DNA of 14,028 nucleotides. Source: Betaproteobacteria bacterium (GTDB lineage: Bacteria; Pseudomonadota; Gammaproteobacteria; Burkholderiales; Ferrovaceae). Shown here piece by piece: positions 1 through 7,119 of the stretch (positions are counted from its first letter, which is position 1; every line of letters begins with the position of its first letter). A model generated the notes under the pieces. It was not told where the DNA came from, ran no database searches, and worked only from the letters and a program-made list of their open reading frames with translations. The position numbers and the translations under genes were made by a program. The DNA is taken from assembly GCA_028870615.1 (NCBI GenBank), contig JAGWPH010000051.1, positions 1 through 14,028 on the forward strand. Direction: 5' to 3'.

Positions 1-93
1 AAGACCTGCTCTAATAAAGCAAACGGTGTGTAGTGGCGCAGTCTATCATGGTCATTTCAAAGACGGCAAATCCGGCTTGTTGCAACGGGGGTT

Positions 94-124
94 GGGGTGT
101 TAAACTTGTGCGTTTGACAACCCC
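94..124. other. Imperfect inverted repeat / 12-bp hairpin upstream of HiPIP
   Basis: Bases 94-105 pair with 112-124 as a 12-bp stem (four G-C pairs at the base, one G-T wobble, one bulged A at 119) around the six-base loop TTGTGC. No T-run follows, so it does not look like an intrinsic terminator. It includes a consensus TTGACA (114-119), but the best -10 partner is only TGATAC at a 15-bp spacing. It could be an operator, an mRNA 3' end structure of a gene left of the window, or a chance repeat. Function is unknown. Confidence 0.4.
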
Positions 125-204
125 GAATCCAAGGTGATACGCTCCTGGTCAATGGTCGGCCGATTGGTGCTTTATGATCTCCTCGGCCATATCAGGGTGT
201 GTAG

Positions 205-233
205 TTAGGGACAACATTCATTACAAGTATAAT
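205..233 (+). promoter_or_regulatory. Candidate sigma70 promoter for the HiPIP gene
   Basis: A perfect -10 hexamer TATAAT lies at 228-233. The -35 position at 17-bp spacing (205-210, TTAGGG) matches only weakly, so the promoter may need an activator. Predicted transcription would begin near 240, giving a leader of about 50 bases before the ATG at 293. The gene is followed by its own terminator, which fits a monocistronic unit driven from here. Confidence 0.45.
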
Positions 234-292
234 TTGCGTAGCGGAAAACAGCCCGTTCACGCCAAGACAATCGATTTGGAGGGGGTTTCAAA

Positions 293-607
293 ATGGAAGA
301 CAACGTCAAGCATTCGCGCCGTCAGTTGCTCAAGATGGGCAGTATCGCCCTGGTTGCAGCACCGATGGTCGGTTTTAATAGCACCGCATTTGCGCATCAA
401 AACACTGCCGTACGCACCGCCTTGAAATTCCAGAATGAACCCAAAGTTCCTGGAGAAAAGCAGTGCGATCATTGCATGAATTTCCTTCCCAACCAAGCCA
501 AACCCAAGGACAAGGGGCATGTGCATGGCTGCAAGTTGTATCCCGGGGATGATGAAATTTGTCCGACATGCTACTGCAACGGCTTTGTTGCTATACCCAA
601 AAAATAA
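293..607 (+). CDS. High-potential iron-sulfur protein (HiPIP), Tat-exported
   Basis: A 104-aa precursor of a small periplasmic [4Fe-4S] electron carrier. The N-terminus has a twin-arginine signal (SRRQLLKMG at residues 8-16, hydrophobic stretch 17-33, likely cleavage after AFA at 34), as expected because HiPIPs fold around their cluster before Tat export. The cluster ligands fit the HiPIP spacing: C58-X2-C61-X18-C80-X14-C95, with GCKLYPG around C80 and CYCNGF around C95 (usually WC..W in the family). Cys90 and Cys93 are extra. ATG at 293 follows a strong GGAGGGGG ribosome site (278-285). HiPIPs shuttle electrons from bc1-type or iron/sulfur-oxidising systems to terminal oxidases or reaction centres; here the neighbour is alternative complex III, so a role between that complex and the downstream oxidase is inferred. 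The related 'iron oxidase' Iro of acidithiobacilli is an alternative reading. Family call is firm, partner assignment is not. Confidence 0.9.
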   Translation: MEDNVKHSRRQLLKMGSIALVAAPMVGFNSTAFAHQNTAVRTALKFQNEPKVPGEKQCDHCMNFLPNQAKPKDKGHVHGCKLYPGDDEICPTCYCNGFVAIPKK

Positions 608-626
608 TTAAGAGTTTTGCAGTTCG

Positions 627-660
627 GGAAAAGGTGCCTCCGGGCACCTTTTCCTTTGTC
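627..660 (+). terminator. Intrinsic terminator after HiPIP
   Basis: A perfect 12-bp stem (627-638 with 643-654), tetraloop TCCG, is followed by a T-rich tail (TTTGTC). The AAAA/TTTT ends of the stem make it symmetrical, so it may also work on the - strand. It separates the HiPIP transcript from the act operon. Confidence 0.85.
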
Positions 661-760
661 TGAACGTAGGGATTTGACCCGCACGCAATTGTTCAGGGCC
701 CGATACTTTTGCGATGAGCTGTCTGCGTTCATCCTCTGCCAGATTTGAAGGTGCGCCCGC

Positions 761-788
761 TGTACATGCCACCGGGCCGGAGTATTAT
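761..788 (+). promoter_or_regulatory. Candidate promoter for the act operon
   Basis: TGTACA (761-766, 4 of 6 to the -35 consensus) and TATTAT (783-788, 5 of 6 to the -10 consensus) are separated by 16 bp. Transcription would start near 795, leaving about 105 bases of leader before actA. It is the best sigma70-like pair I find in the 608-901 gap, which otherwise holds no convincing gene. Confidence 0.35.
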
Positions 789-845
789 CAGGTATTCGAA
801 ATCGGCAATGCTGGCGGCGCAGTGCCCCGCCTTGGGCGCTATGCG

Positions 846-881
846 ACTGGCTTGACAGCCGGTGCGTGTGGGCTTTTTTTT
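846..881 (+). promoter_or_regulatory. Possible weak attenuator just before actA
   Basis: AGCC (857-860) can pair upstream with GGCT (849-852; the stem extends to 846-863 with one wobble, loop TGAC) or downstream with GGCT (871-874), which is followed at once by eight T (874-881). Two exclusive stems, the second next to a T-run, is the form of an attenuator. The terminator stem is only 4 bp with a 10-base loop, so it may be fortuitous. Confidence 0.2.
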
Positions 882-901
882 ACTAGAACAGGTGCTTTGG
901 G

Positions 902-1516
902 ATGAAAGTTCGCGTGAAGAATTGTTTGATCTGGCTATCGATCTGGGTCTTCAGCAGTGCCGCCATGGCAGAGCCGTTTGTTCAGGGAGGGGCCATCGGT
1001 TCCCAAACCGAAGACGGATTTAACGCACTGGGCCCTGTCGTCGAGCAACCGATCGAGTTTCCACATAACACCCATGCGGGTCAGATGGGGATCAACTGCA
1101 TGTACTGCCACACTTACGCACGGCGTAGCGGGGTTTCAGGGATCCCGCGGCTGGATAAATGCATGGGCTGTCACAATCTGATCGAGTCGGTTAAGGACAG
1201 GCCACGGATCAAGAAGCTGTTCGAGTATTGGGAAAAAAAGGAACCGATTCCCTGGAAGAAAGTGCATGATCTGCCGGATTTTGTGCGTTTCAATCACGAG
1301 CGGCATATCCAGCGTTTTTATTTCAAGGAAGATCGTCCGGTGCGAGAGGTTTGCGGTTACTGTCATGGCGATATTGCCTCCATGACAACCGCCCGCAGGG
1401 TCAAGGCGCTTTCCATGGGATGGTGCGTCAGTTGCCACCAGAAGGAGCATCTGGAGAGCGCCGGCACCACGAAAACAAGCAACGGACCGAATGACTGCTG
1501 GCAATGCCACAAGTAA
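902..1516 (+). CDS. actA: Alternative complex III pentaheme cytochrome c, ActA
   Basis: A 204-aa periplasmic multiheme cytochrome with a Sec signal peptide (hydrophobic residues 8-20, cleavage likely after AMA at 23). Five CXXCH heme-binding motifs lie at residues 66-70 (CMYCH), 87-91 (CMGCH), 151-155 (CGYCH), 175-179 (CVSCH) and 199-203 (CWQCH). Further His residues (55, 58, 122, 132, 135, 183) could supply distal ligands. Five hemes, the small size and position as first gene before the B subunit are the standard ActA pattern. In ACIII this subunit takes electrons from the iron-sulfur chain of ActB and passes them towards ActE or external acceptors. The ATG at 902 has only a weak upstream purine stretch (AGG near 891), but no other start gives the clean signal peptide. 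actB1 begins 27 bases after the stop. Confidence 0.92.
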   Translation: MKVRVKNCLIWLSIWVFSSAAMAEPFVQGGAIGSQTEDGFNALGPVVEQPIEFPHNTHAGQMGINCMYCHTYARRSGVSGIPRLDKCMGCHNLIESVKDRPRIKKLFEYWEKKEPIPWKKVHDLPDFVRFNHERHIQRFYFKEDRPVREVCGYCHGDIASMTTARRVKALSMGWCVSCHQKEHLESAGTTKTSNGPNDCWQCHK

Positions 1517-1543
1517 TCCGCTGCTGGAAATGAGGGAGGATGT

Positions 1544-3772
1544 ATGAGCAATAGCAATATTGATCGCCGGGATTTTCTGCGGGTACTGGGCATCAGCGGG
1601 GCAGCAGCCACTCTGGCAGGTTGCGGCAACACGTCCATTGAGTCCGGCGCTGAGTTGGTGGAATCCTATGTCCAGCCCGAAGATTTCGTGGTGCCTGGCG
1701 TGGGGGTTTTCTACGCATCGACCTGTACCCAATGCGGTTCGGGTTGTGGCATCATGGGTCGCGTGCGTGAAGGGCGCTTGCTCAAGCTGGAAGGCAACCC
1801 GAAGTCGGGCATCAGTGGCGGAAAGATATGTGGTCTGGGCCAGGCCGGGGTCCAGGTGCACTACAACCCGGACCGTTTGACGACCCCCATGATGCGTGAA
1901 GGGGAGACTCTGAAACCCGTGTCCTGGGACAAGGCCATGGCCGTGCTGACGGCCCGGTTGGGTTCATCCAGCGCGCTCAGCGGCGATCAGATCGCGGTGC
2001 TGACGGGTGAGATCAGCGGCCATCAGAAAGTACTGCTGGGTCTTTTACTGGAAAGCTTTAATTCAACCAACCACGTGGTGTACGACGCACTTTCGCCGAC
2101 CATCGGCCGGGCCGCCTGCAAGGCCGTGCTGGGGGTGGAACAACCGGTGTTGCAAATCGACAAGGCGCGCCTGATCCTCTCTTTTGGCAACGATTTTCTG
2201 GGAGCCGGGCCTTCTCCGGTGCACATGGCTGCGCAGTATGCGCGTTTCAGAAAGGCGCCGCGAGGAACCCTGATCCAGATCGAACCGCGCATGACCTTGA
2301 CGGGCGCCAACGCTGACCGTTGGTACGCCATCATCCCGGGTACCGAAGGGGTCTTTGCACTGGGGTTGGCGCATAGTTTGCTGCAGCACCAGGAGTATGC
2401 CCACGCTGTGTCGGCTGACATCGCGGAGGCCTTGAAACAATATGACAAGGACACCGTCAGTGAAATCACCGGAGTTCACGCGGATGCCCTCTCGCATATT
2501 GCCGGCATGCTGTGGGAGAGATCTCCAAATCTGGTGCTTTCAGGACCTGCGGCCGAGGGGCACGCCCACGGCTTCGATAATGCGGCAGCCATTCTGCTGC
2601 TCAATCTGATCCTGGATAACCGCGGCAAAACCCTGCAGGGCCAGGCCAGCCACCCGTTTCCTCAACTCACCCCCATCACCGGCAGCACCGGTGCCCTGAC
2701 GCGGCTGAATCAGGCCGTGACGGCAGGCAAATGTCAGGCCCTGGTGGTGATTGGGAGCAATCCGGTGTTTACCGCACCCACCTTCGTGCCCTTTGCCAAC
2801 AATCTCAGCAAGGTCCCCTTCAAGGTGGCGTTTGTCACACAACTGGATGAAACGGCGCGCCAATGCGATCTGGTTCTGCCGCTCCTGTCTCCCATGGAAG
2901 ATTTCGGGACCCATGTGGCGGGTTACCAGCCTGCGGGGGTGGATCTCATGATTCAGCAGCCGTTGATGGAGCGGCTCTACCCCGAAACACGCGGTCTCGG
3001 GGACATCCTGCTGGACCTGCTCAAGCAACGTAAACCGGATGCCTACAAGGCCTTCCCGGATTACTACGCTTACATCAAGACGGCGGTGACCAAGGCCAAG
3101 CCTGTGTTCAGGACAACCTCCAGCGACGATAATTTCTGGGAAGACGCCCTTCGCAACGGTGTATTGCATCTGGACGGGCCTCCCGCCGCGCTCGAAACGC
3201 ACGCCGCAGCGGTCAAGGTGGACAAGCCCCGGTCGGTAGTCACGGATGTGCACTATCCCTTCTATTTTGTGCCCTCGGTAAAAGCCGACCTTCGTGATGG
3301 ACGCCATGCCAACCTGCCCTGGTTGCAGGAATCACCCGACCCATTGACCACCATCGTGTGGGATTCCTGGGTGGAGATTCATCCCACCACCGCTGCAGAA
3401 ATGCAGATTCGCGAAGGGGATATTTTGGAAGTGCAGTCAGCGACGGGATCCGTAATGGCCAAGGCCTACCTGTTCCCGGGTATTCAGCCCGACACGGTGT
3501 CCATGCCGCTCGGACAGGGACATACGGCCTATGGCCGTTACGCCGACGGCATGGGGGTCAACACCTTCAAGATTTTCGACCCCGTGTTCGACGAACACAC
3601 CGGCGAACTGGCCCTTTACGCGACGCGCGTCATTATCAAGAAGACGGGTGAGCATGCCAACGTGGTCAAGGATGAAGGCCCCACCGCACTGCAACAGGGC
3701 CGCAAACTGGTAGTCACCATGGCTGCAGATCAAGCCCAACTTGCCAAGGAGATTTCTCGTGTCACTCAGTAA
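1544..3772 (+). CDS. actB1: Alternative complex III subunit ActB1 (molybdopterin-oxidoreductase-like half), separate gene
   Basis: A 742-aa protein equal to the N-terminal half of the ActB usually found as a single chain of about 1000 residues; B1 plus the next gene (281 aa) sum to that length. It begins with a Tat motif (DRRDFLRVLG, residues 7-16) and a lipobox-like LAGC ending at Cys27, so the mature protein is probably exported folded and may be lipid-anchored. Residues 61-96 hold C61-X2-C64-X3-C68-X27-C96, the N-terminal [4Fe-4S] motif of molybdopterin oxidoreductases. The remainder is MopB-like, with a C-terminal domain around residues 600-710 typical of dinucleotide-cofactor enzymes. 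In characterised ACIII this domain carries no molybdenum and is structural; I cannot tell by eye whether pterin-binding residues survive here. The ATG at 1544 has an ideal GAGGGAGGA site at 1532-1540. It overlaps actB2 by 14 bases. Confidence 0.88.
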   Translation: MSNSNIDRRDFLRVLGISGAAATLAGCGNTSIESGAELVESYVQPEDFVVPGVGVFYASTCTQCGSGCGIMGRVREGRLLKLEGNPKSGISGGKICGLGQAGVQVHYNPDRLTTPMMREGETLKPVSWDKAMAVLTARLGSSSALSGDQIAVLTGEISGHQKVLLGLLLESFNSTNHVVYDALSPTIGRAACKAVLGVEQPVLQIDKARLILSFGNDFLGAGPSPVHMAAQYARFRKAPRGTLIQIEPRMTLTGANADRWYAIIPGTEGVFALGLAHSLLQHQEYAHAVSADIAEALKQYDKDTVSEITGVHADALSHIAGMLWERSPNLVLSGPAAEGHAHGFDNAAAILLLNLILDNRGKTLQGQASHPFPQLTPITGSTGALTRLNQAVTAGKCQALVVIGSNPVFTAPTFVPFANNLSKVPFKVAFVTQLDETARQCDLVLPLLSPMEDFGTHVAGYQPAGVDLMIQQPLMERLYPETRGLGDILLDLLKQRKPDAYKAFPDYYAYIKTAVTKAKPVFRTTSSDDNFWEDALRNGVLHLDGPPAALETHAAAVKVDKPRSVVTDVHYPFYFVPSVKADLRDGRHANLPWLQESPDPLTTIVWDSWVEIHPTTAAEMQIREGDILEVQSATGSVMAKAYLFPGIQPDTVSMPLGQGHTAYGRYADGMGVNTFKIFDPVFDEHTGELALYATRVIIKKTGEHANVVKDEGPTALQQGRKLVVTMAADQAQLAKEISRVTQ

Positions 3773-4604
3773 TCTGATCAAGAACTGGTCTTCGCTTCGG
3801 GTCAAGCGCCCCTATGAAGATCAGTACAAGGACAAGGACTACAAGTGGGCCATGGTCATCGATCTTGATGCCTGTACCGGTTGCAATGCGTGTACGACAG
3901 CCTGTTACGCGGAAAACAACTTGCCGGTAGTGGGTCGGGAGGCCTTTTCCAAAGGGCAGGCCATGCACTGGATTCGCATTGAACGTTACTGGGGTGAGGG
4001 GGAGGAGATGAAAGGCCGGTTTCCTGACCGGGGAGCCCAGTTCTTGCCCATGTTGTGCCAGCAATGCGAGTCAGCACCTTGCGAAGTGGTCTGCCCTGTC
4101 GGAGCCACCCATCACACTCCGGATGGCCTTAACTCACAGGTTTATAACCGTTGTATCGGCTCCCGTTATTGTTCGGCCAACTGCCCGTACAAGGTGCGCT
4201 ACTTCAACTGGTGGCAGTATCCCGAACGGGCCTGGCCCAATCCGCTGGAACTGCAACTGAACCCGGATGTGACGGTACGCAGCAAGGGGGTGATGGAGAA
4301 GTGCACCTTCTGTGTGCAGCGTCTGACCGAAGCCAAAGGCCGGGCCCGAACAGAAGGTCGCCGCGTCGCGGATGGCGAAGTGGTTACTGCCTGTGCACAG
4401 GCTTGCCCGACTTCAGCCATTACCTTTGGCAATCTTGCCGACGACAAATCGCAAGTGGCCCGGACTTGGGAACGACAGCAGATCAAGTTGGCCAGTGACA
4501 GGCAGGAAAAAGACGAAAATCTGCGTGGTTATCGCATCCTTGAGGATCTTAGAACCTACCCCTCAATCGTCTACATGGAACGGGTGCGGGACTCTGAAGC
4601 CTGA
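3759..4604 (+). CDS. actB2: Alternative complex III iron-sulfur subunit ActB2, separate gene
   Basis: A 281-aa ferredoxin-type protein of the NrfC/PsrB family, the C-terminal half of ActB. Four cluster sites are visible. Site I: C39-X2-C42-X2-C45-X3-C49. Site II: C100-X2-C103-X4-C108-X3-C112-P. Site III: C132-X5-C138-X3-C142-P, in which the expected second Cys is Ser135, so it should bind [3Fe-4S]. Site IV is built by the KCTFC and ACAQACP motifs near the C-terminus, which also contribute crossed ligands. Three [4Fe-4S] and one [3Fe-4S] match the known ACIII complement. I choose GTG at 3759 because AAGGAG lies at 3746-3751, 7 bases upstream; a TTG at 3741 is in frame but has no such site. No export signal is present; it probably leaves the cytoplasm bound to Tat-borne ActB1, as with other Mo-enzyme partners (inference). 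Confidence 0.9.
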   Translation: MSLSNLIKNWSSLRVKRPYEDQYKDKDYKWAMVIDLDACTGCNACTTACYAENNLPVVGREAFSKGQAMHWIRIERYWGEGEEMKGRFPDRGAQFLPMLCQQCESAPCEVVCPVGATHHTPDGLNSQVYNRCIGSRYCSANCPYKVRYFNWWQYPERAWPNPLELQLNPDVTVRSKGVMEKCTFCVQRLTEAKGRARTEGRRVADGEVVTACAQACPTSAITFGNLADDKSQVARTWERQQIKLASDRQEKDENLRGYRILEDLRTYPSIVYMERVRDSEA

Positions 4605-4657
4605 TAGCGCGGGAGCCCGACGATGAGATTCTGGATTCTACTATTGGAACAGCAAGC

Positions 4658-6055
4658 ATGATTCATACTACCGACGAAAGCGACATCGAGATTGAGCGGA
4701 GATTTGTCCCCAAGGCTAAAGATATCAACGAGGATATTGCCTGGGCTCAGATCAACAAGGATGTGCTGCGCAGCATGGAACGTCCGCGCTTGATGTACTG
4801 GGTTATTTTTCTGGCATCGCTGGCGCTGTTTTCTGTTGGCGTGTACTGCGAGGTCTATCAATATCGGAATGGGCTTGGCGCAGCGGATCTTGAAAACCCC
4901 CAGGTATGGGGGTTGTACATCGCCACCTTCATCTTCTGGATCGGGATGAGCCATTCGGGGACACTGCTGTCCGCCATTCTTCACATTATGCACGCAGACT
5001 GGCGCAAGCCCATCTATCGTTTTGCAGAGGCGATGACCACCTTTTCACTGATGACTGCCGGGTTGTTTGTCCTGGTTCATCTGGGACGGGTCTGGCAATT
5101 CTATTATGTGGTGGCATACCCCAATGAACGCTGGACATGGCCCAACTTTAATTCGCCTCTGGTGTGGGATGCCACGGCCATCGGGACTTATCTGACGTCC
5201 TCGATTGTGTTTTTGTACTTTGGCATGATTCCCGATCTGGCGATTTGCCGTGACAATGCCAAAGGGTTTCGCAAGAAGTTCTATTGGTTTCTATCGGCGG
5301 GTTGGCAGGGTACCGATCGTCAATGGGCCAACTTCCGCGTGGCCTACATGACCCTCGCCTGTTTCCTGATTCCCCTGGCGGTGTCGGTGCATTCCATTGT
5401 GGCCAGCGATTTCGCGGTTTCACAGCAACCAGGCTGGCATATCACCTCGTTCCCTCCCTATTTTGTGGCGGGGGCCCTGTATTCCGGATGTGCTGCGATT
5501 ATCACGCTGTTCATTATATTGCGTTATGTATTCCGCTTTGAAGCCTACATGACCATGCCGATCCTGGACAAAACCTGCCGGTTGACTTTTGCCATCGCCA
5601 TGGTCTGGACCTATCTCAATCTGATCGAATACGCCTCGGCATGGTATGGCAATGATGAGTACGCCAAACAGGCACTGATCTTCCGTGCCACAGGAACCTA
5701 TGCACCTTATTGGTGGGCCATGAATTTTCTGGGTTCGATCGTGCCGTTCGTGCTGGTTTTCAAATCCCTGCGCAACCATCTGCCCACCATGATGGTGGTG
5801 TCATTGCTGCTCAATGTGGGCATGTGGCTGGAACGTTTCATGATCATCACACCCACGCTGGCTCATGGATACTATCCCTGGACCTGGACCGGTGACTGGT
5901 GGCCCAACTGGGTGCAAATAGGCATCGTGGCCGGCAGTTTTGGCTGGTTCAGTATGTTGTTCATGCTGTTCTGCAAGATTTTCCCGGCGGTTTCCATGTA
6001 CGAGGTGAAGGAAATGGTCTATCACCGGTTCATGGCAAGCAAGGCGAGGGCATGA
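4658..6055 (+). CDS. actC: Alternative complex III membrane subunit ActC (NrfD/PsrC family)
   Basis: A 465-aa polytopic protein of the NrfD/PsrC family, about ten membrane segments by eye beginning near residue 47 (YWVIFLASLALFSVG) and ending before the short basic tail. A charged cytoplasmic N-terminus of about 45 residues precedes the first helix. Recognisable ActC stretches include GMSHSGTLLSAIL (second helix), LVHLGRVWQFYY and WLERFMIITPTL. In ACIII, ActC contacts the last cluster of ActB2, forms the quinol site on the periplasmic face and has been proposed to carry protons. The start at 4658 has a weak GGA (4646-4648) upstream and a 53-base spacer from actB2, which holds no other feature. 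The stop overlaps the actD start (ATGATG, 6052-6057), implying translational coupling. Confidence 0.92.
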   Translation: MIHTTDESDIEIERRFVPKAKDINEDIAWAQINKDVLRSMERPRLMYWVIFLASLALFSVGVYCEVYQYRNGLGAADLENPQVWGLYIATFIFWIGMSHSGTLLSAILHIMHADWRKPIYRFAEAMTTFSLMTAGLFVLVHLGRVWQFYYVVAYPNERWTWPNFNSPLVWDATAIGTYLTSSIVFLYFGMIPDLAICRDNAKGFRKKFYWFLSAGWQGTDRQWANFRVAYMTLACFLIPLAVSVHSIVASDFAVSQQPGWHITSFPPYFVAGALYSGCAAIITLFIILRYVFRFEAYMTMPILDKTCRLTFAIAMVWTYLNLIEYASAWYGNDEYAKQALIFRATGTYAPYWWAMNFLGSIVPFVLVFKSLRNHLPTMMVVSLLLNVGMWLERFMIITPTLAHGYYPWTWTGDWWPNWVQIGIVAGSFGWFSMLFMLFCKIFPAVSMYEVKEMVYHRFMASKARA

Positions 6056-6582
6056 TGGGCAAAGTACATACATTGGCGTTGTTTAACAATTTTGAAGAGG
6101 CTGTGCGCGCCATCCAGGAACTCAAGGGTGCCCATCTGCCAGGGTTCCGGATTGATGATGTCGTTATCAAATCGCCTATCGATCATCCGGAATTGTCCGA
6201 GATGCTGGGCAAACGTCCGGTCTATGTGCAGCTCTTTACCCTGGCGGGTGCCGTGCTGGGCGGCTCGGTGGGTTTTACCCTGATCGCTTCGGCCCAGGCC
6301 AATTTCCTGTTGCAGATTCGGGGGGGGCGCCCCGTCGTGCCCATTCCGCCGGACATGGTATTGACTTATGAGCTGTTCATCCTGTTCGGCGTCCTGATGA
6401 CCATGCTGGGCTGCTTCATTGCCTGGAAACTGCCGGGCAACCGCAGCACGTTGTACAACACCAGTATTTCTGTGGACAAGATCGGAATCCTGGTCAGGGC
6501 TGACCCGCTGGTCATCCCCAAGATCAATGAGATTTTTGCCCGCCATCAGCCACTGCAAATTATGGGAGAGCATGGACGATGA
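6052..6582 (+). CDS. actD: Alternative complex III membrane subunit ActD (DUF3341)
   Basis: A 176-aa protein with the ActD/DUF3341 layout: a soluble ferredoxin-fold-like N-terminal part (residues 1-58, beginning MMGKVHTLALFNNFEEAV), two membrane helices (roughly 62-85 and 105-125), and a soluble C-terminal tail ending near residue 176. In ACIII it packs beside ActC on the cytoplasmic side and binds no cofactor. The ATG at 6052 overlaps the actC stop by ATGA and follows AAGGCGAGGG (6041-6050); ATG at 6055 is equally possible. An open frame continues upstream inside actC, but it is out of frame with actC and lacks family sequence. The coding sequence contains a run of eight G (6320-6327, encoding part of IRGGRP); the frame is intact in this copy. 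The gene overlaps actE by ATGA. Confidence 0.88.
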   Translation: MMGKVHTLALFNNFEEAVRAIQELKGAHLPGFRIDDVVIKSPIDHPELSEMLGKRPVYVQLFTLAGAVLGGSVGFTLIASAQANFLLQIRGGRPVVPIPPDMVLTYELFILFGVLMTMLGCFIAWKLPGNRSTLYNTSISVDKIGILVRADPLVIPKINEIFARHQPLQIMGEHGR

Positions 6583-7106
6583 AACCGTTTCGGTGGATTA
6601 CCTTATTGGCGCTGATCCCTTCCTTGGCGATGGCCTGGCCCTGGAGCAAGGACATGGCCAACCAGATCAGTGTCAAGCCACAGGAAGGTCCGGATTCCGT
6701 ACGCCAGTTTCCCCAGCGTTCAGTCCCCATGGACGGGACAAAAACCACCCCCTATATCCATGATCACGATTCGGCGATCAAGTTGCCCAATCCAAATCCT
6801 GCGACGCCTGAATCTATTGCGCGTGGTAAAGCCATGTTCAAGATTTATTGTGTTCCCTGTCATGGGAACTCGGGTACGGGAGATGGGCTGGTGGGAGCCA
6901 AGCTGATCGTCCGACCCTTTGACCTGACGGCGGACCGGGTGCAAAAGGAAATGCCGGAGGGTTATATTTTCGCCCACGTAACGTTTGGGGGGGCGCTGAT
7001 GCCTTCCTACGGAAATGACATGTACCCTACCGAGCGCTGGGACCTGGTGAACTATGTACGCCATGGTCTTAAAGCCGAACAGTCCGCAGCGGTAGGTGCC
7101 AAGTGA
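6579..7106 (+). CDS. actE: Alternative complex III monoheme cytochrome c, ActE
   Basis: A 175-aa exported class I c-type cytochrome. A Sec signal peptide (hydrophobic 6-18, cleavage likely after AMA at 19) lacks the lipobox Cys that anchors ActE in the studied complexes, so it may be held only by contacts or left uncleaved. Heme attachment is C91-V-P-C94-H95 followed by GNSGTGDG; the axial Met is M141 in GGALMPSYG. The stretch YIHDHD (59-64) before the heme domain is typical of the family. ActE takes electrons from ActA and hands them to oxidases or soluble carriers. The start follows GGGAGAG (6564-6570) and overlaps the actD stop by ATGA. A run of seven G lies at 6987-6993 within the coding frame. 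Confidence 0.9.
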   Translation: MKPFRWITLLALIPSLAMAWPWSKDMANQISVKPQEGPDSVRQFPQRSVPMDGTKTTPYIHDHDSAIKLPNPNPATPESIARGKAMFKIYCVPCHGNSGTGDGLVGAKLIVRPFDLTADRVQKEMPEGYIFAHVTFGGALMPSYGNDMYPTERWDLVNYVRHGLKAEQSAAVGAK

Positions 7107-7119
7107 TGAGGAGCGAATC

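Noticed and set aside
2..103. Open frame entering from the left edge as the tail of an upstream gene
   Set aside because: The 33 residues show no recognisable pattern and the window gives no upstream context; equally likely non-coding.
714..905. 63-codon open frame whose stop overlaps the actA start by ATGA
   Set aside because: It has no ribosome site, low-complexity sequence without hydrophobic or domain pattern, and runs through a T8 stretch and the candidate promoter. The ATGA overlap is probably chance.
2540..3307. Long - strand open frame opposite actB1 (and similar ones opposite ccoN and others)
   Set aside because: Shadow of a GC-rich + strand gene with recognised domains; no ribosome site or family sequence on the - strand.
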